Assembly: GCF_900100795.1 (NCBI RefSeq)
Contig: NZ_FNCO01000001.1
Span: 62,001-126,000 of the forward strand
Direction of reading: 5' to 3'
From: Pseudomonas abietaniphila
GTDB lineage: Bacteria; Pseudomonadota; Gammaproteobacteria; Pseudomonadales; Pseudomonadaceae
DNA: 64,000 nt
This document shows, piece after piece, positions 17,827 to 26,612 of this stretch. The notes under the pieces are model-generated. The model saw only the letters and a list, made by a program, of their open reading frames with translations, was not told the origin of the DNA and ran no database searches. Every line of letters starts with the position of its first letter. The stretch's first letter is position 1. A program made the translations under genes and the position numbers.

Positions 17827-18852
17827 TTAGTGTTGGTAGACAGTTGCGACGTTGCCGCCACCGCCAGACTGGCTGACGTTGGCGACCATGTTGTTGCCCG
17901 ATTGAGTCACGCCCACCACGTTGGCTGCGCTGAAGTAGCCCGAGCTGGAACCGGTCTGGCTGACGGTCGCGCGGTTGTTGTTGCCGGTTTGCAGCAGGGA
18001 TTCTTCGTTGTAGCTGCCGGTCTGGGTGCTGGACGCGTAGTTGTTGTTGCCACGTTGCTGAACGTTGGCTTCCAGCGAGCTGCCGCTCTGGTAGAGGCCC
18101 GCGGTGTTGTAATCGCCACGCTGTGTGGCCGTCGCGGTGCTGGCGCTGGCGCCGTTCTGTTGAACGTTGCCCAGGTTGTTGTTGCCGTTCTGGTCCACTT
18201 TGGCAGTGACCGCATACGTGCTGTTCAGCTGCAGAACACTGCCGGTGTTGGAGTTGCCGGTCTGGTTGACGGTACCGGAGATGAAGCTGCTGTTGCCCTG
18301 TTGGGTCACGCTTGCCAGGTTGTAGTTGCCCGACTGGGTGATGGACGCGCCAGTCCCGTTGCCGTTACCGGTTTGCGAGGTGGTCGCGGTGTTGTTGTTG
18401 CCGTTGCCCTGAGTGATGCTGGCGCTGGTACGGGTGTTGGACGCCTGACCGATGGTCGCGGTGTTGTACGCAGAGGATTGATCCAGGGTTGCGGACTGAC
18501 CCAGCACGTAAGAGCCACCGGTCTGGGTAATCGCGCCGGAGTTGTTGTTACCGGACTGCTTGGCAGCGGCGCTGTTGTAGTTGCCGCTCTGATTGATATT
18601 CAGGGAGCTGTAGCTGGCGGTCTGGCTGATCGCGGCGCCCGAGTAACGACCTGCAGCAGGAATGCCGGCGGTGTTCTGGCTGCCTTTCTGGTTGATGTTG
18701 ACGGTCGACTGGGTCGCGCCTTGCTGGTCGACGTTCAGGGCGTTGCTGGAACCGTCCTGAGTGGTGTTGACGGTGCTGTCGTCAGCCATGGCTGCGCCAG
18801 AGAGAGCCATCAGGACAGCGAGAGACAGAAGGGATTTACGTGCGTGCATCAT
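17827..18852 (-). CDS. csgA: Major curlin subunit CsgA, extended (341 aa)
   Basis: Secreted amyloid subunit. After a signal peptide ending near SGAAMA (residue 23) the whole protein is about 13 imperfect curlin repeats of 20-26 residues, with the pattern QSGNYN.A..TQ.G. E. coli CsgA has five repeats in 151 residues, so this is an unusually long fibre subunit. Asn, Gln, Ser and Gly dominate, and no Cys is present. It lies between csgF and csgG in the same direction. Being the longer curlin, it is the probable main fibre component. Confidence 0.88.
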   Translation of the reverse strand: MMHARKSLLSLAVLMALSGAAMADDSTVNTTQDGSSNALNVDQQGATQSTVNINQKGSQNTAGIPAAGRYSGAAISQTASYSSLNINQSGNYNSAAAKQSGNNNSGAITQTGGSYVLGQSATLDQSSAYNTATIGQASNTRTSASITQGNGNNNTATTSQTGNGNGTGASITQSGNYNLASVTQQGNSSFISGTVNQTGNSNTGSVLQLNSTYAVTAKVDQNGNNNLGNVQQNGASASTATATQRGDYNTAGLYQSGSSLEANVQQRGNNNYASSTQTGSYNEESLLQTGNNNRATVSQTGSSSGYFSAANVVGVTQSGNNMVANVSQSGGGGNVATVYQH

Positions 18853-18914
18853 GATCTTCCTTTTTCAGTTTTGTACTTGGGTTTTGGGTGTTGCAAATCG
18901 TCTTGCGGCAGGTC

Positions 18915-19358
18915 TTACGGTTGATTCACTTGAAACTGGGTGGTCTGGCCGGTGTTCTTGTCGGTGGTGACAATCTGCAGCAGCCCGCCTTGAAGGTTGG
19001 TGATCGAGATACGGAAGTCGGTGGTTTCAACGATCCCGGGCACCAGTTGGCCGTTGGCGCCGACGATGCTGGAGGTCACGGCTGACGACACGCGGCTGAG
19101 AATGGCGCTCTGCAACATGCTGTTGAATTGCGTCAGTGCGGTCTGTCCCGATGCGCCGGATGACGACGACTTCTCGGTAAAGTGGTTTTGCGCCTGCGCC
19201 TGGTTCAACAGCACCGGTCCGTTCAGCGGGTTGCCACCGAATGACGGGTTGTTGGGCACATAAGCCAGCTCGCTGGCGTGGGCGTTGACAAAGGCGCCGG
19301 ACACAAGTGCCAGGCTGACTACGGCCAGTGAAATGCGCTGCATATCCATACCTTTCAT
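18915..19358 (-). CDS. csgF: Curli surface-exposure factor CsgF (147 aa)
   Basis: Secreted protein that binds the outer mouth of CsgG and couples secretion to nucleation. It has a signal peptide ending near VNAHA, then the hallmark mature N-terminus SELAYVPNNPSFGGNPLNG, which is the segment inserted in the CsgG channel in known structures. Full family length. Its ATG overlaps the csgE stop (ATGA). The next gene, csgA, starts 62 bases later. Confidence 0.93.
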   Translation of the reverse strand: MKGMDMQRISLAVVSLALVSGAFVNAHASELAYVPNNPSFGGNPLNGPVLLNQAQAQNHFTEKSSSSGASGQTALTQFNSMLQSAILSRVSSAVTSSIVGANGQLVPGIVETTDFRISITNLQGGLLQIVTTDKNTGQTTQFQVNQP

Positions 19359-19798
19359 AGTTCGTCGCGGCCCAGGTCCGGGTCGCCAAAGAATTGTGCG
19401 AGTTGGTAATCGAGAATCGCCTGATACACCTGCGCCGCGGCGTCGGCGCCAATGGCGGGAATCAACGTACGGTTAGGTGGCAGGAACATCGAGAACAGGC
19501 GGCGGTTGCCGTAGTCGACGAACACTTGACTGCCCAGACGTGCAGTCGGGCGTTCGCTGATGGCGACGGTGAAGGTCCCGTCCTCGTCCTTGTCGCGCCA
19601 CGCACTGGCAAAACTGTCGTAGAACGCACGACCGGCCATGGTCATGGTCTGGCCGATCACCAGCCCGCCTACATCTCGGCGATTGAGTGTGCGGTGTTGA
19701 TCGACGGTCGCAGAACTGTTCACGCTCGTTTGTGCAAAGAGTGTGGATGCCGCGCACAGTTGTACGATCAGGACGCAAATAGCGCGTGAGTACGTCAT
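19355..19798 (-). CDS. csgE: Curli secretion specificity factor CsgE (147 aa)
   Basis: First gene of the curli operon. A signal peptide is at residues 1 to about 22. The core matches CsgE, the periplasmic cap of the CsgG channel: VGGLVIGQTMTMAGRAFYDSF, SERPTARLGSQVFVDY, and VYQAILDYQLAQFFGDPDLG. The start MTYSRAICVL gives a normal signal peptide; upstream in-frame extension begins with GTG and disrupts it. No strong Shine-Dalgarno sequence is seen. No csgD regulator gene is nearby. Confidence 0.9.
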   Translation of the reverse strand: MTYSRAICVLIVQLCAASTLFAQTSVNSSATVDQHRTLNRRDVGGLVIGQTMTMAGRAFYDSFASAWRDKDEDGTFTVAISERPTARLGSQVFVDYGNRRLFSMFLPPNRTLIPAIGADAAAQVYQAILDYQLAQFFGDPDLGRDEL

Positions 19799-20620
19799 GT
19801 TTGTAGGGCCGGTGTTACAGAGTTGGTACTTGTTATATAGGAATAAATTCACTTTGCCACTACGAACTTAAAAATAATTTCATTATTTTTATTGGCGTCA
19901 AATTGCGTGCGGTTTTTTAGTTGAGTCGATAGAGGCTTAATGAAAGGGGGAGAGAATTCATGGCGTCAAAAAAAGAGGTATGGGGTTGGGTGTTAGCCCT
20001 TGTAAATGCTGGGGTTTACGCATGGGTAGGGGCGCCTCGGTGAGGCCTGTTTAATTGAATGTCGAGGTGTCGTACTGCGCGGAGAGTCTTTTGCGTGTGT
20101 TTAATCGCAGCCTCTTATTAAGGGGGCGCGTTTGAAGTCAGTGGGCGTGTGAGATTAAGTAGGCAGTCGTCAGGGTGTTTTCTTTTGCTGTTATTACTCG
20201 GTGTGAGGGGCGTCGTGTAATGAAAGTTTGGCGATAATAATTAAGCGTCATGTTTAAAGGGGTCAGTGTTTTGAGGGTGTATGTAAGTCAGTCAATTTGC
20301 GCCGTTTCAATCAGGTGTCTGAACGGGAGGCGTCTGGCACGCGGCTTGGATCCAGACATTGTTCGTGCGGTAATCGAGTCAGATGCACGGCGTTGTTCTG
20401 GCGCATATGGGATTCGGATTGAGGCGCGAACCCTTCTCGTATCAATTCTGAAACACTCGCGAAGTTGCGCAAAAGTGATGTCTCATTGCCACTTAGTTCG
20501 GGCCTCGGGAAAGGGGCATTGCACGCCGCACGCCATCCGGAACATGGCCATGCGCCTACAGCTTGATCGCGCTAACTGTTAAACTGCGCGCCCATTACGC
20601 CTGACCCTTCTGACCGCCCC
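19799..20620. other. Long AT-rich gap between csgE and dusA, no supported gene
   Basis: About 820 bases, much richer in A and T than its surroundings, especially 19830-20260. It should hold the curli promoter (leftward) near 19830-19960 and the dusA promoter (rightward) near the right end. The A+T-rich state of an operon control region suggests silencing by MvaT-type proteins, but that is inference. A 110-codon open frame at 20250-20582 has no recognisable domain or ribosome site and is not called. Confidence 0.5.
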
Positions 20621-21631
20621 ATGCTGCCAATGACCGCTTCACGCCCCGCCAGCGCGCCCCGCGAACCTTCACGCCGCTTCTCCGTTGCGCCGATGATGGA
20701 CTGGACCGATCGCCATTGCCGGTTCTTCCTGCGCCTGCTGTCGAAGAACGCACTGCTGTACACCGAGATGGTCACCACCGGCGCCTTGCTGCACGGCGAC
20801 AGCGAGCGTTTCCTGCGCCACGATCAGAGCGAGCATCCGCTGGCGCTGCAACTGGGCGGGAGCAACCCGGCAGACCTCGCCGCCAGCGCACGTCTGGCAC
20901 AGGCGGCGGGGTACGACGAGGTCAACCTCAACGTCGGCTGCCCGAGCGACCGGGTGCAGAACCACATGATTGGCGCGGTGTTGATGGGCCACCCGCAGCT
21001 GGTCGCCGATTGCGTCAAGGCGATGCGCGATGCGGTGTCGATTCCGGTGACCGTCAAGCACCGCATCGGCATCAACGGCCGGGACAGCTACGAGCAGCTC
21101 TGTGAATTCGTCGGCACGGTGCGCGACGCGGGCTGCACCAGTTTCACCGTGCATGCCCGTATTGCGATCCTTGAGGGCCTGTCGCCGAAGGAAAACCGTG
21201 ACATCCCGCCGTTGCGCTATGAGGTCGCCGCGCAGCTCAAGCAGGATTTTCCCGACCTGGAGTTCATCCTCAACGGCGGCATCAAGAGCCTGGAACAATG
21301 CCAGGAACACTTGAAAACATTCGACGGCGTAATGCTGGGCCGCGAGGCTTACCATAACCCGTACCTGCTGGCGGACGTCGACCGCGAACTGTTCGGCGGC
21401 ACTGAACCGCCCATCACCCGCGCCGAAGCACTGGCGCAGCTGCGTCCTTACGTCGAAGCCCACCTGCGCGATGGCGGCTCGATGCACCACATCACCCGCC
21501 ATGTGCTGGGGCTCGGCACGGGCTTCCCCGGCGCCCGTAAATTCCGCCAGCTGTTGTCGGTGGACATTCACAAGACCGACGATCCGCTGGGCTTGCTGGA
21601 CAAGGCTGGGGAGTTGCTGGAAGGGCGGTGA
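20621..21631 (+). CDS. dusA: tRNA-dihydrouridine synthase A (336 aa)
   Basis: FMN enzyme that reduces uridines at positions 20/20a in the tRNA D-loop. The TIM-barrel signatures are clear: RFSVAPMMDWTDRHCRFF at the start, the catalytic Cys in VNLNVGCPSDRVQNHMIGAV, VTVKHRIGIN, and the phosphate-binding ILNGGI and GVMLGREAYHNPY. The last segment is the helical tRNA-binding domain. Start at 20621 or at the ATG three codons later (20630) cannot be decided. Confidence 0.94.
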   Translation: MLPMTASRPASAPREPSRRFSVAPMMDWTDRHCRFFLRLLSKNALLYTEMVTTGALLHGDSERFLRHDQSEHPLALQLGGSNPADLAASARLAQAAGYDEVNLNVGCPSDRVQNHMIGAVLMGHPQLVADCVKAMRDAVSIPVTVKHRIGINGRDSYEQLCEFVGTVRDAGCTSFTVHARIAILEGLSPKENRDIPPLRYEVAAQLKQDFPDLEFILNGGIKSLEQCQEHLKTFDGVMLGREAYHNPYLLADVDRELFGGTEPPITRAEALAQLRPYVEAHLRDGGSMHHITRHVLGLGTGFPGARKFRQLLSVDIHKTDDPLGLLDKAGELLEGR

Positions 21632-21664
21632 GCCCGTCGGCAGGTGCGTGCCTCAACCATCGGG

Positions 21665-21687
21665 TTCGCCAGCAAGCCGGCTCCTAC
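21665..21687. repeat. Single REP-type element
   Basis: TTCGCCAGCAAGCCGGCTCC and following TAC, the same word as the right arm at 26551-26573. It lies between the converging dusA and DUF4157 genes. Confidence 0.6.
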
Positions 21688-21717
21688 GAGGGATAGCGCG
21701 GCGCTCGCCTGCCCGGT

Positions 21718-22308
21718 TCAGGGATCGAGCCCGCGCAATACGCGTCCGACCTCGGTCTGTATCTGATACGCCGGCGCTTCCACCGCATTGAAATCCTGGG
21801 TGTAGCGCTGGGCGAACCCGTCAACGCCCCATTCCTGATACTGCTGCACGTGTTTGAGTTCGTGAGCCCACAGGGCAACGTCGTGCTCAGCGGACTCGGC
21901 CGTGCGGAAGACAATGATGTCGATCAGGGTGACGGCGCCGATGTCGGGGTTTTGCATCATCGCGCTGGCGGCGCTGAGTTCGCCGTTGTCGCCGACTTTA
22001 TAGAGGGCTGCGTCCAGCACGCTGGGCGGATACCAGCGCAGCAGTTGCTCGCGGATCGCCTCGGGAATGGGTTGTGTACCGCTCATGGCGGCGTCGGCGC
22101 GGGACTGGCTGAGCCAGAGGGCAAGCGCCGGACCGGCGACCTGGGTCACTTCGGTGGGCAGGCCGCTGCCGAGGATCTTTCCCAGATCGGGCAAGCAGAT
22201 GCAGCCATTGAGGCAGATGAGTTGTTCCCCGGCCGGACAGGACACAGGGTCGGCGAGGGCACTCGCGCCAAGGCAGGTCAGAAGCAGGGCGAGCAGGGCG
22301 TTGCGCAT
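21718..22308 (-). CDS. DUF4157-like exported protein with HExxH-type motif (196 aa)
   Basis: A signal peptide (residues 1-19, ending near SALA) leads into a Cys-rich stretch, PVSCPAGEQLICLNGCICLPD. The central part has LWAHELKHVQQYQEWG, an HELKH metal-site-like motif as in DUF4157 proteins, a group that resembles zinc metallopeptidases. In this family the motif is often found in toxin and effector contexts, but here the gene stands alone between dusA and the xylose genes. Protease activity is not proven. Confidence 0.65.
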   Translation of the reverse strand: MRNALLALLLTCLGASALADPVSCPAGEQLICLNGCICLPDLGKILGSGLPTEVTQVAGPALALWLSQSRADAAMSGTQPIPEAIREQLLRWYPPSVLDAALYKVGDNGELSAASAMMQNPDIGAVTLIDIIVFRTAESAEHDVALWAHELKHVQQYQEWGVDGFAQRYTQDFNAVEAPAYQIQTEVGRVLRGLDP

Positions 22309-22371
22309 GAATGTGTCCGGAACGGAAGTGCGCTTAGCCTAGCTGCTCGCCGGGATTTTCTGTAGCCCGGC

Positions 22372-23508
22372 TCAACGCCGTCCGGTGCGCGTGCTCACGT
22401 CCACCCAGACCGCCAGTACCAGAATGCTGCCCTTGACGATCATCTGCCAGTAGCTGTCGACGTCGAGCATCGACATGCCGTTGTCCAGGCTGGTGATCAC
22501 CAGCGCGCCAAGTAACGCGCCGTACACCGTGCCGGACCCACCGCGCATGGACGTGCCGCCGATGAAGCAGGCGGCGATGGCATCCAGTTCACCCATGCTG
22601 CCCGCCGACGGCGAACCCGCCGCCAGACGCGCCGTGTTCACCAGCCCCGCCAGGGCGCACATGACGCCCATGATGCCGAAGATCCACAGCTTGACCGCTT
22701 GCACGTTGATGCCCGACAGCCGCGTGGCTTCCATGTTGCTGCCCACCGAATAGATGCGGCGGCCGAACACGGTCTGGCTGGTGATGTAGCTGAAGACGCC
22801 GAGCAAGACCAACAGCAGCAACACCGGCACCGGGATGCCGTCATAGCTGTTGAGCGTGTAGACGAAACCTGCCAATACCGCGCCGATCAGCACGACCCGC
22901 AGAACATCGCGCAGCAGTGCGTGCGGGGCCAGACCATGCAGCGCGCGGTTGCGACGCTGGCGCCAGGTCAGGAACACAGTCAGGGCGAACAGCAGGACCC
23001 CAAGTGTCACGCCGACCAGCGGCGGCAAATACCCTTGGCCGACATAGACCAGTTGCGGCGACACCGGCGCAATGGTCGTGCCGCCCGTGATGCCCAGTAG
23101 AATCCCGCGAAACGCCAGCATGCCGCCCAGGCCGACAATAAAGGAAGGGATGCGCAGGTACGCTGTCATGGCGCCGTTGGCCAGCCCGATCAGCAGCCCA
23201 CACAGCGCCACGATGCCCAGGTTTACCGGCAGGGGCACGTGGTAGACCACGTCAAGAATCGCCGCCACGCCGCCCAGCAAGCCGAGCAACGAGCCCACGG
23301 ACAGGTCGATTTCACCGCTGATGATCACCAGCACCATGCCGCACGCCAGGATGCCGGTGATCGACATCTGCCGCAGCAGGTTGGAGAGGTTGCGCGGCGT
23401 GAGAAAGCCGCCCTCGGTCTGCCAGCTGAAGAACAGCCAGATCACGGCGATGGCGATGACCAGCGCGAGCATTTTGTAGCGGGTGAAGAGTTGTTTGACC
23501 TGATTCAT
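22372..23508 (-). CDS. xylH: D-xylose ABC transporter permease XylH (378 aa)
   Basis: Inner-membrane permease of the xylose importer, of the ribose/xylose (RbsC-like) family, with about ten hydrophobic segments. The GEIDLSVGSLLGLLGG motif and the C-terminal FIGGTSMRGGSGTVYGALLGAL are family hallmarks. Its ATG follows the xylG stop directly (TAAATG), so the two are co-translated. Confidence 0.93.
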   Translation of the reverse strand: MNQVKQLFTRYKMLALVIAIAVIWLFFSWQTEGGFLTPRNLSNLLRQMSITGILACGMVLVIISGEIDLSVGSLLGLLGGVAAILDVVYHVPLPVNLGIVALCGLLIGLANGAMTAYLRIPSFIVGLGGMLAFRGILLGITGGTTIAPVSPQLVYVGQGYLPPLVGVTLGVLLFALTVFLTWRQRRNRALHGLAPHALLRDVLRVVLIGAVLAGFVYTLNSYDGIPVPVLLLLVLLGVFSYITSQTVFGRRIYSVGSNMEATRLSGINVQAVKLWIFGIMGVMCALAGLVNTARLAAGSPSAGSMGELDAIAACFIGGTSMRGGSGTVYGALLGALVITSLDNGMSMLDVDSYWQMIVKGSILVLAVWVDVSTRTGRR

Positions 23509-25080
23509 TTAAGCGGAGCTCCCCACGGCAGCTGGTCGATCATTATTGTTATGTCCGTCGGGCTGGCTAAGCGCGGCGGCGAGCACCTGTTCCTGCGTCA
23601 GGTCCTGGTTGATGAAGTCCCCACGCAACTGGCCTTCGCCGATCACCAGTACGCGGTCGGAGACGCCGAGCACTTCGGCCAGCTCCGACGACACCATGAT
23701 GATCGACACACCGTTGGCAGCCAGTGCGCCCATCAGTTTGTAGATCTCGTACTTGGCGCCCACATCGACACCGCGTGTGGGCTCGTCGAGGATCAGCACG
23801 CGCGGCTGGGTCAGGAGCATTTTGGCCAGCACCGCTTTCTGCTGATTACCGCCCGAGAGGCTGGTGATGGGCAGGAACGGGCTCGCCGTCTTGAGGTGCA
23901 TGCGCGCGATTTCCTTGTCGATGCTGCCCAGTTCCTTCTCGGCATCGATGCGTGTCAGGTGCGCGAAGCTGTCGAGCACTGCCAGGGTAATGTTCTGGCC
24001 GACGCCGAGGTCGGGGATGATGCCCTGACGCTTGCGGTCCTCGGGCACCATGCAGAGCCCTGCGCGAATCGACTTGAGTGGCGTGCGGGTGTCGATTTTC
24101 TGGCCTTCCAGCCAGACCTCGCCCTCATAGCGTCCGGGATAAGCGCCGAACAGCGCTGACACCAGCTCCGTGCGACCGGCGCCGACCAGCCCGGCAATGC
24201 CGAGGATCTCGCCACGTTTGAGGGTGAAAGAAATGTCGTCGACGCGTTTGCGTCTGGGGTTGTCGATGTCGTAGCAGGTGAAGTGCCGGGCTTCGAAAAT
24301 CACCTCGCCGACGGCGTGGGGTTCGGTGGGGTAGAGGTTGCTCATCTCGCGGCCGACCATCTGAGTGATGATCTTGGGGATGTCCATGTCGGCCATGGCG
24401 GTGGTTGCGATGTGTTTGCCGTCGCGGATCACCGAAATCGTGTCGCACACGGCGGCCACTTCATCGAGCTTGTGCGAGATGTAGACGCAGGCCACGCCCT
24501 TGGCCTTGAGGTCGCGGATGATGTCCAGCAAGACGTCGATTTCCGAGCGGGTCAGGGCCGACGAGGGCTCATCGAGGATCAGCAGACGTGCTTGCTTGTT
24601 CAGTGCCTTGGCGATCTCGACCAGTTGCTGATAGCCACCGCCGTACTGCGAAACCGGCAGCGAGACGTTCATGTCAGGCACCTTCAGCTCGCGCATCAGG
24701 GCTTCGGCACGGTGGATCATCGCCGGGTAATTCATGCGGCCGCCCGGCAAGGTCAGCTCATGGCCCATGAAAATATTTTCTGCCACCGACAGGTCGGGGA
24801 CCAGCGTCAGTTCCTGGTGGATGATGACGATCCCGGCGGCTTCGGTCTCGCTGATGGAGTGGGCTTTGAGCGGCTGGCCGTCCCAGACGATTTCGCCGTC
24901 CCAGGTGCCATGGGGGTAGACCGCTGACAGCACTTTCATCAGGGTCGATTTGCCGGCACCGTTCTCGCCGCACAGCCCGACGCACTCGCCGGGCCGGACC
25001 TTGATGTCGATGCCGTTCAGGGCGTTGACACCGCCGAAGGATTTGACGATGCCGTTCATTTGCAGCAGGTAGTCGGACAT
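23509..25080 (-). CDS. xylG: D-xylose ABC transporter ATPase XylG (523 aa)
   Basis: Two-domain ATPase of the sugar importer. Domain one has Walker [18 protein letters not shown] (about residues 34-50) and [12 protein letters not shown]. Domain two lacks a canonical Walker A, reading [14 protein letters not shown] as is normal for this class, and has [14 protein letters not shown] with [19 protein letters not shown]. The C-terminal 20 residues are a polar tail. It is separated from xylF by a long hairpin. Confidence 0.94.
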   Translation of the reverse strand: MSDYLLQMNGIVKSFGGVNALNGIDIKVRPGECVGLCGENGAGKSTLMKVLSAVYPHGTWDGEIVWDGQPLKAHSISETEAAGIVIIHQELTLVPDLSVAENIFMGHELTLPGGRMNYPAMIHRAEALMRELKVPDMNVSLPVSQYGGGYQQLVEIAKALNKQARLLILDEPSSALTRSEIDVLLDIIRDLKAKGVACVYISHKLDEVAAVCDTISVIRDGKHIATTAMADMDIPKIITQMVGREMSNLYPTEPHAVGEVIFEARHFTCYDIDNPRRKRVDDISFTLKRGEILGIAGLVGAGRTELVSALFGAYPGRYEGEVWLEGQKIDTRTPLKSIRAGLCMVPEDRKRQGIIPDLGVGQNITLAVLDSFAHLTRIDAEKELGSIDKEIARMHLKTASPFLPITSLSGGNQQKAVLAKMLLTQPRVLILDEPTRGVDVGAKYEIYKLMGALAANGVSIIMVSSELAEVLGVSDRVLVIGEGQLRGDFINQDLTQEQVLAAALSQPDGHNNNDRPAAVGSSA

Positions 25081-25120
25081 TGCGCGGTATTCCAGGACAG
25101 GCCGGAGGTCTCATGCAGGC

Positions 25121-25241
25121 GCGTGGCTTGTCCCGCGATCGGCGGCGAAGCCGTCGTAAATTCAGCAGACGCGTTGTGGCAGGCAAACCACAGTGTCAGG
25201 TTTTACGACGGGTTCCCCGCCGATCGCGGGACAAGCCACGC
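25121..25241. repeat. REP-type hairpin between xylF and xylG
   Basis: Arms 25121-25160 and 25201-25241 are nearly complementary over about 40 bases (core GCGTGGCTTGTCCCGCGATC). Such hairpins between a binding-protein gene and its ATPase gene usually protect the upstream mRNA and raise binding-protein level. Confidence 0.8.
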
Positions 25242-25298
25242 TCCTACAGGTGTCGGTGCAGGGCTCACACTGCAGCTATGGCACCCTGCGAGGGGCGA

Positions 25299-26300
25299 TC
25301 ACTTCCCGGCGATCTGATCCTTGGTGTAAAACCCGTCCTTCTCCAGCAGGTCGATGTTGTCCTTGGTCAACGGCGTCGGGGTCAGGAGGATGGTGTCGAC
25401 CTTTTTCGTGCCGTTGTCGTATTGAGAGCTGAACGCCGGTTTCTCGTTGCGCGCCAGTTGCACCGAGAGCTTGGCCGCTTCCGAGGCGATCAGCTTCAGC
25501 GGTTTGTAGACGGTCATGGTCTGGGTGCCGTCGATCACGCGTTTGACCGCCGCAAGGTCGGCGTCCTGACCGGAGATCGGCACCTTGCCCGCCAGTTTTT
25601 GCGCGGCCAGGGCCTGGATCGCACCACCGGCCGTGGCGTCGTTGGAGGCGACGATGCCGTCGATCTTGTTGCTGTTCTTGGTCAGGGCGTTTTCAACGAT
25701 GCTCAGGGCTTCGGTCGGGTTCCATTCCTTGACCCACTGCTGGCCGACAATCTTGATGTCGCCCTTGTCGATGGCCGGCTGCAGCACTTTCATCTGGCCT
25801 TCGCGCAGCACTTTGGCGTTGTTGTCGGTCGGGGCGCCGCCGAGCAGGAAATAGTTGCCCTTCGGCTGCGCCTTCAACACGCCGGCAGCCTGCATTTCGC
25901 CGACTTTCTCGTTATCGAACGAGATGTAGGCGTCGATGTCGGCGTTCAGGATCAGGCGGTCATAGGACACCACCTTGATCCCGGCTTTCTTGGCCTCGGC
26001 CACTGCGTTGGTCAGGACGGTGGCGTTGAACGGCACGATGACGATCACGTCGACGCCGCGAGAAATCAGGTTTTCGATCTGGGAGATCTGCTTCTGTTCG
26101 TTGGCATCGGCCGATTGAACGAAGACTTTGGCGTCCATCTTCTCGGCCGCCGCAACGAAGTAGTCACGGTCGCGCGACCAGCGTTCCAGTCGCAGGTCGT
26201 CGATGGAGAAACCGATTTTCGGATGGGCCGCGTCGGCCATCACCGGCAGACTGAGCAGGGCCAGGGCGCTGGCGAGCAAGGTGCGTTTCAGGTTTTTCAT
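25299..26300 (-). CDS. xylF: D-xylose periplasmic binding protein XylF (333 aa)
   Basis: Periplasmic receptor of the xylose importer. A signal peptide ends near VMADA (about residue 22), and the mature protein begins HPKIGFSIDDLRLERWSRD, typical of XylF. Sugar-binding residues are spread over two lobes; YDRLI, ASNDATAGGAI and SGQDADL segments match the family. I chose the ATG at 26300 because it gives a clean signal peptide; the open frame extends upstream without a start of quality. Confidence 0.94.
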   Translation of the reverse strand: MKNLKRTLLASALALLSLPVMADAAHPKIGFSIDDLRLERWSRDRDYFVAAAEKMDAKVFVQSADANEQKQISQIENLISRGVDVIVIVPFNATVLTNAVAEAKKAGIKVVSYDRLILNADIDAYISFDNEKVGEMQAAGVLKAQPKGNYFLLGGAPTDNNAKVLREGQMKVLQPAIDKGDIKIVGQQWVKEWNPTEALSIVENALTKNSNKIDGIVASNDATAGGAIQALAAQKLAGKVPISGQDADLAAVKRVIDGTQTMTVYKPLKLIASEAAKLSVQLARNEKPAFSSQYDNGTKKVDTILLTPTPLTKDNIDLLEKDGFYTKDQIAGK

Positions 26301-26612
26301 TGTGGTGCGTCCTTTTATTGTTGTTTGGGGGCACTTCCTGAGCGTGTACGTGTTACCGGGTAAAACTGTAGTGAGTTGTCGGAGCCCGCGAGCAACGAAT
26401 TGTCGCGAGATTGTAACCGCCACCTTTTGAACCACTGTGCGGGTCTTTTTGCAGGAGCCGGCGTGCTGCGGTCGGCTCCTACCGGTCATGCGGCCGCCTC
26501 TGACGAAGGCGGTGTGTCAGTCAATCGCAAGGGTGAGTGACGCACCACATTCGCCAGCAAGCCGGCTCCTACAACATCAATGCAAGACCTGGGAGCCGGT
26601 GCCAGACACTGC
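26301..26612. other. Gap between xylF and xylA with paired REP element
   Basis: Holds the xylF promoter region near 26301-26440 and a REP pair: left arm GCAGGAGCCGGCGTGCTGCG at 26451-26470, right arm TCGCCAGCAAGCCGGCTCCT at 26551-26570. No gene is seen. Confidence 0.6.

Noticed and set aside
20250..20582. Open frame of 110 codons upstream of dusA
   Set aside because: No domain, no ribosome site, and an amino acid mix unlike a folded protein. The region is better explained as control DNA.
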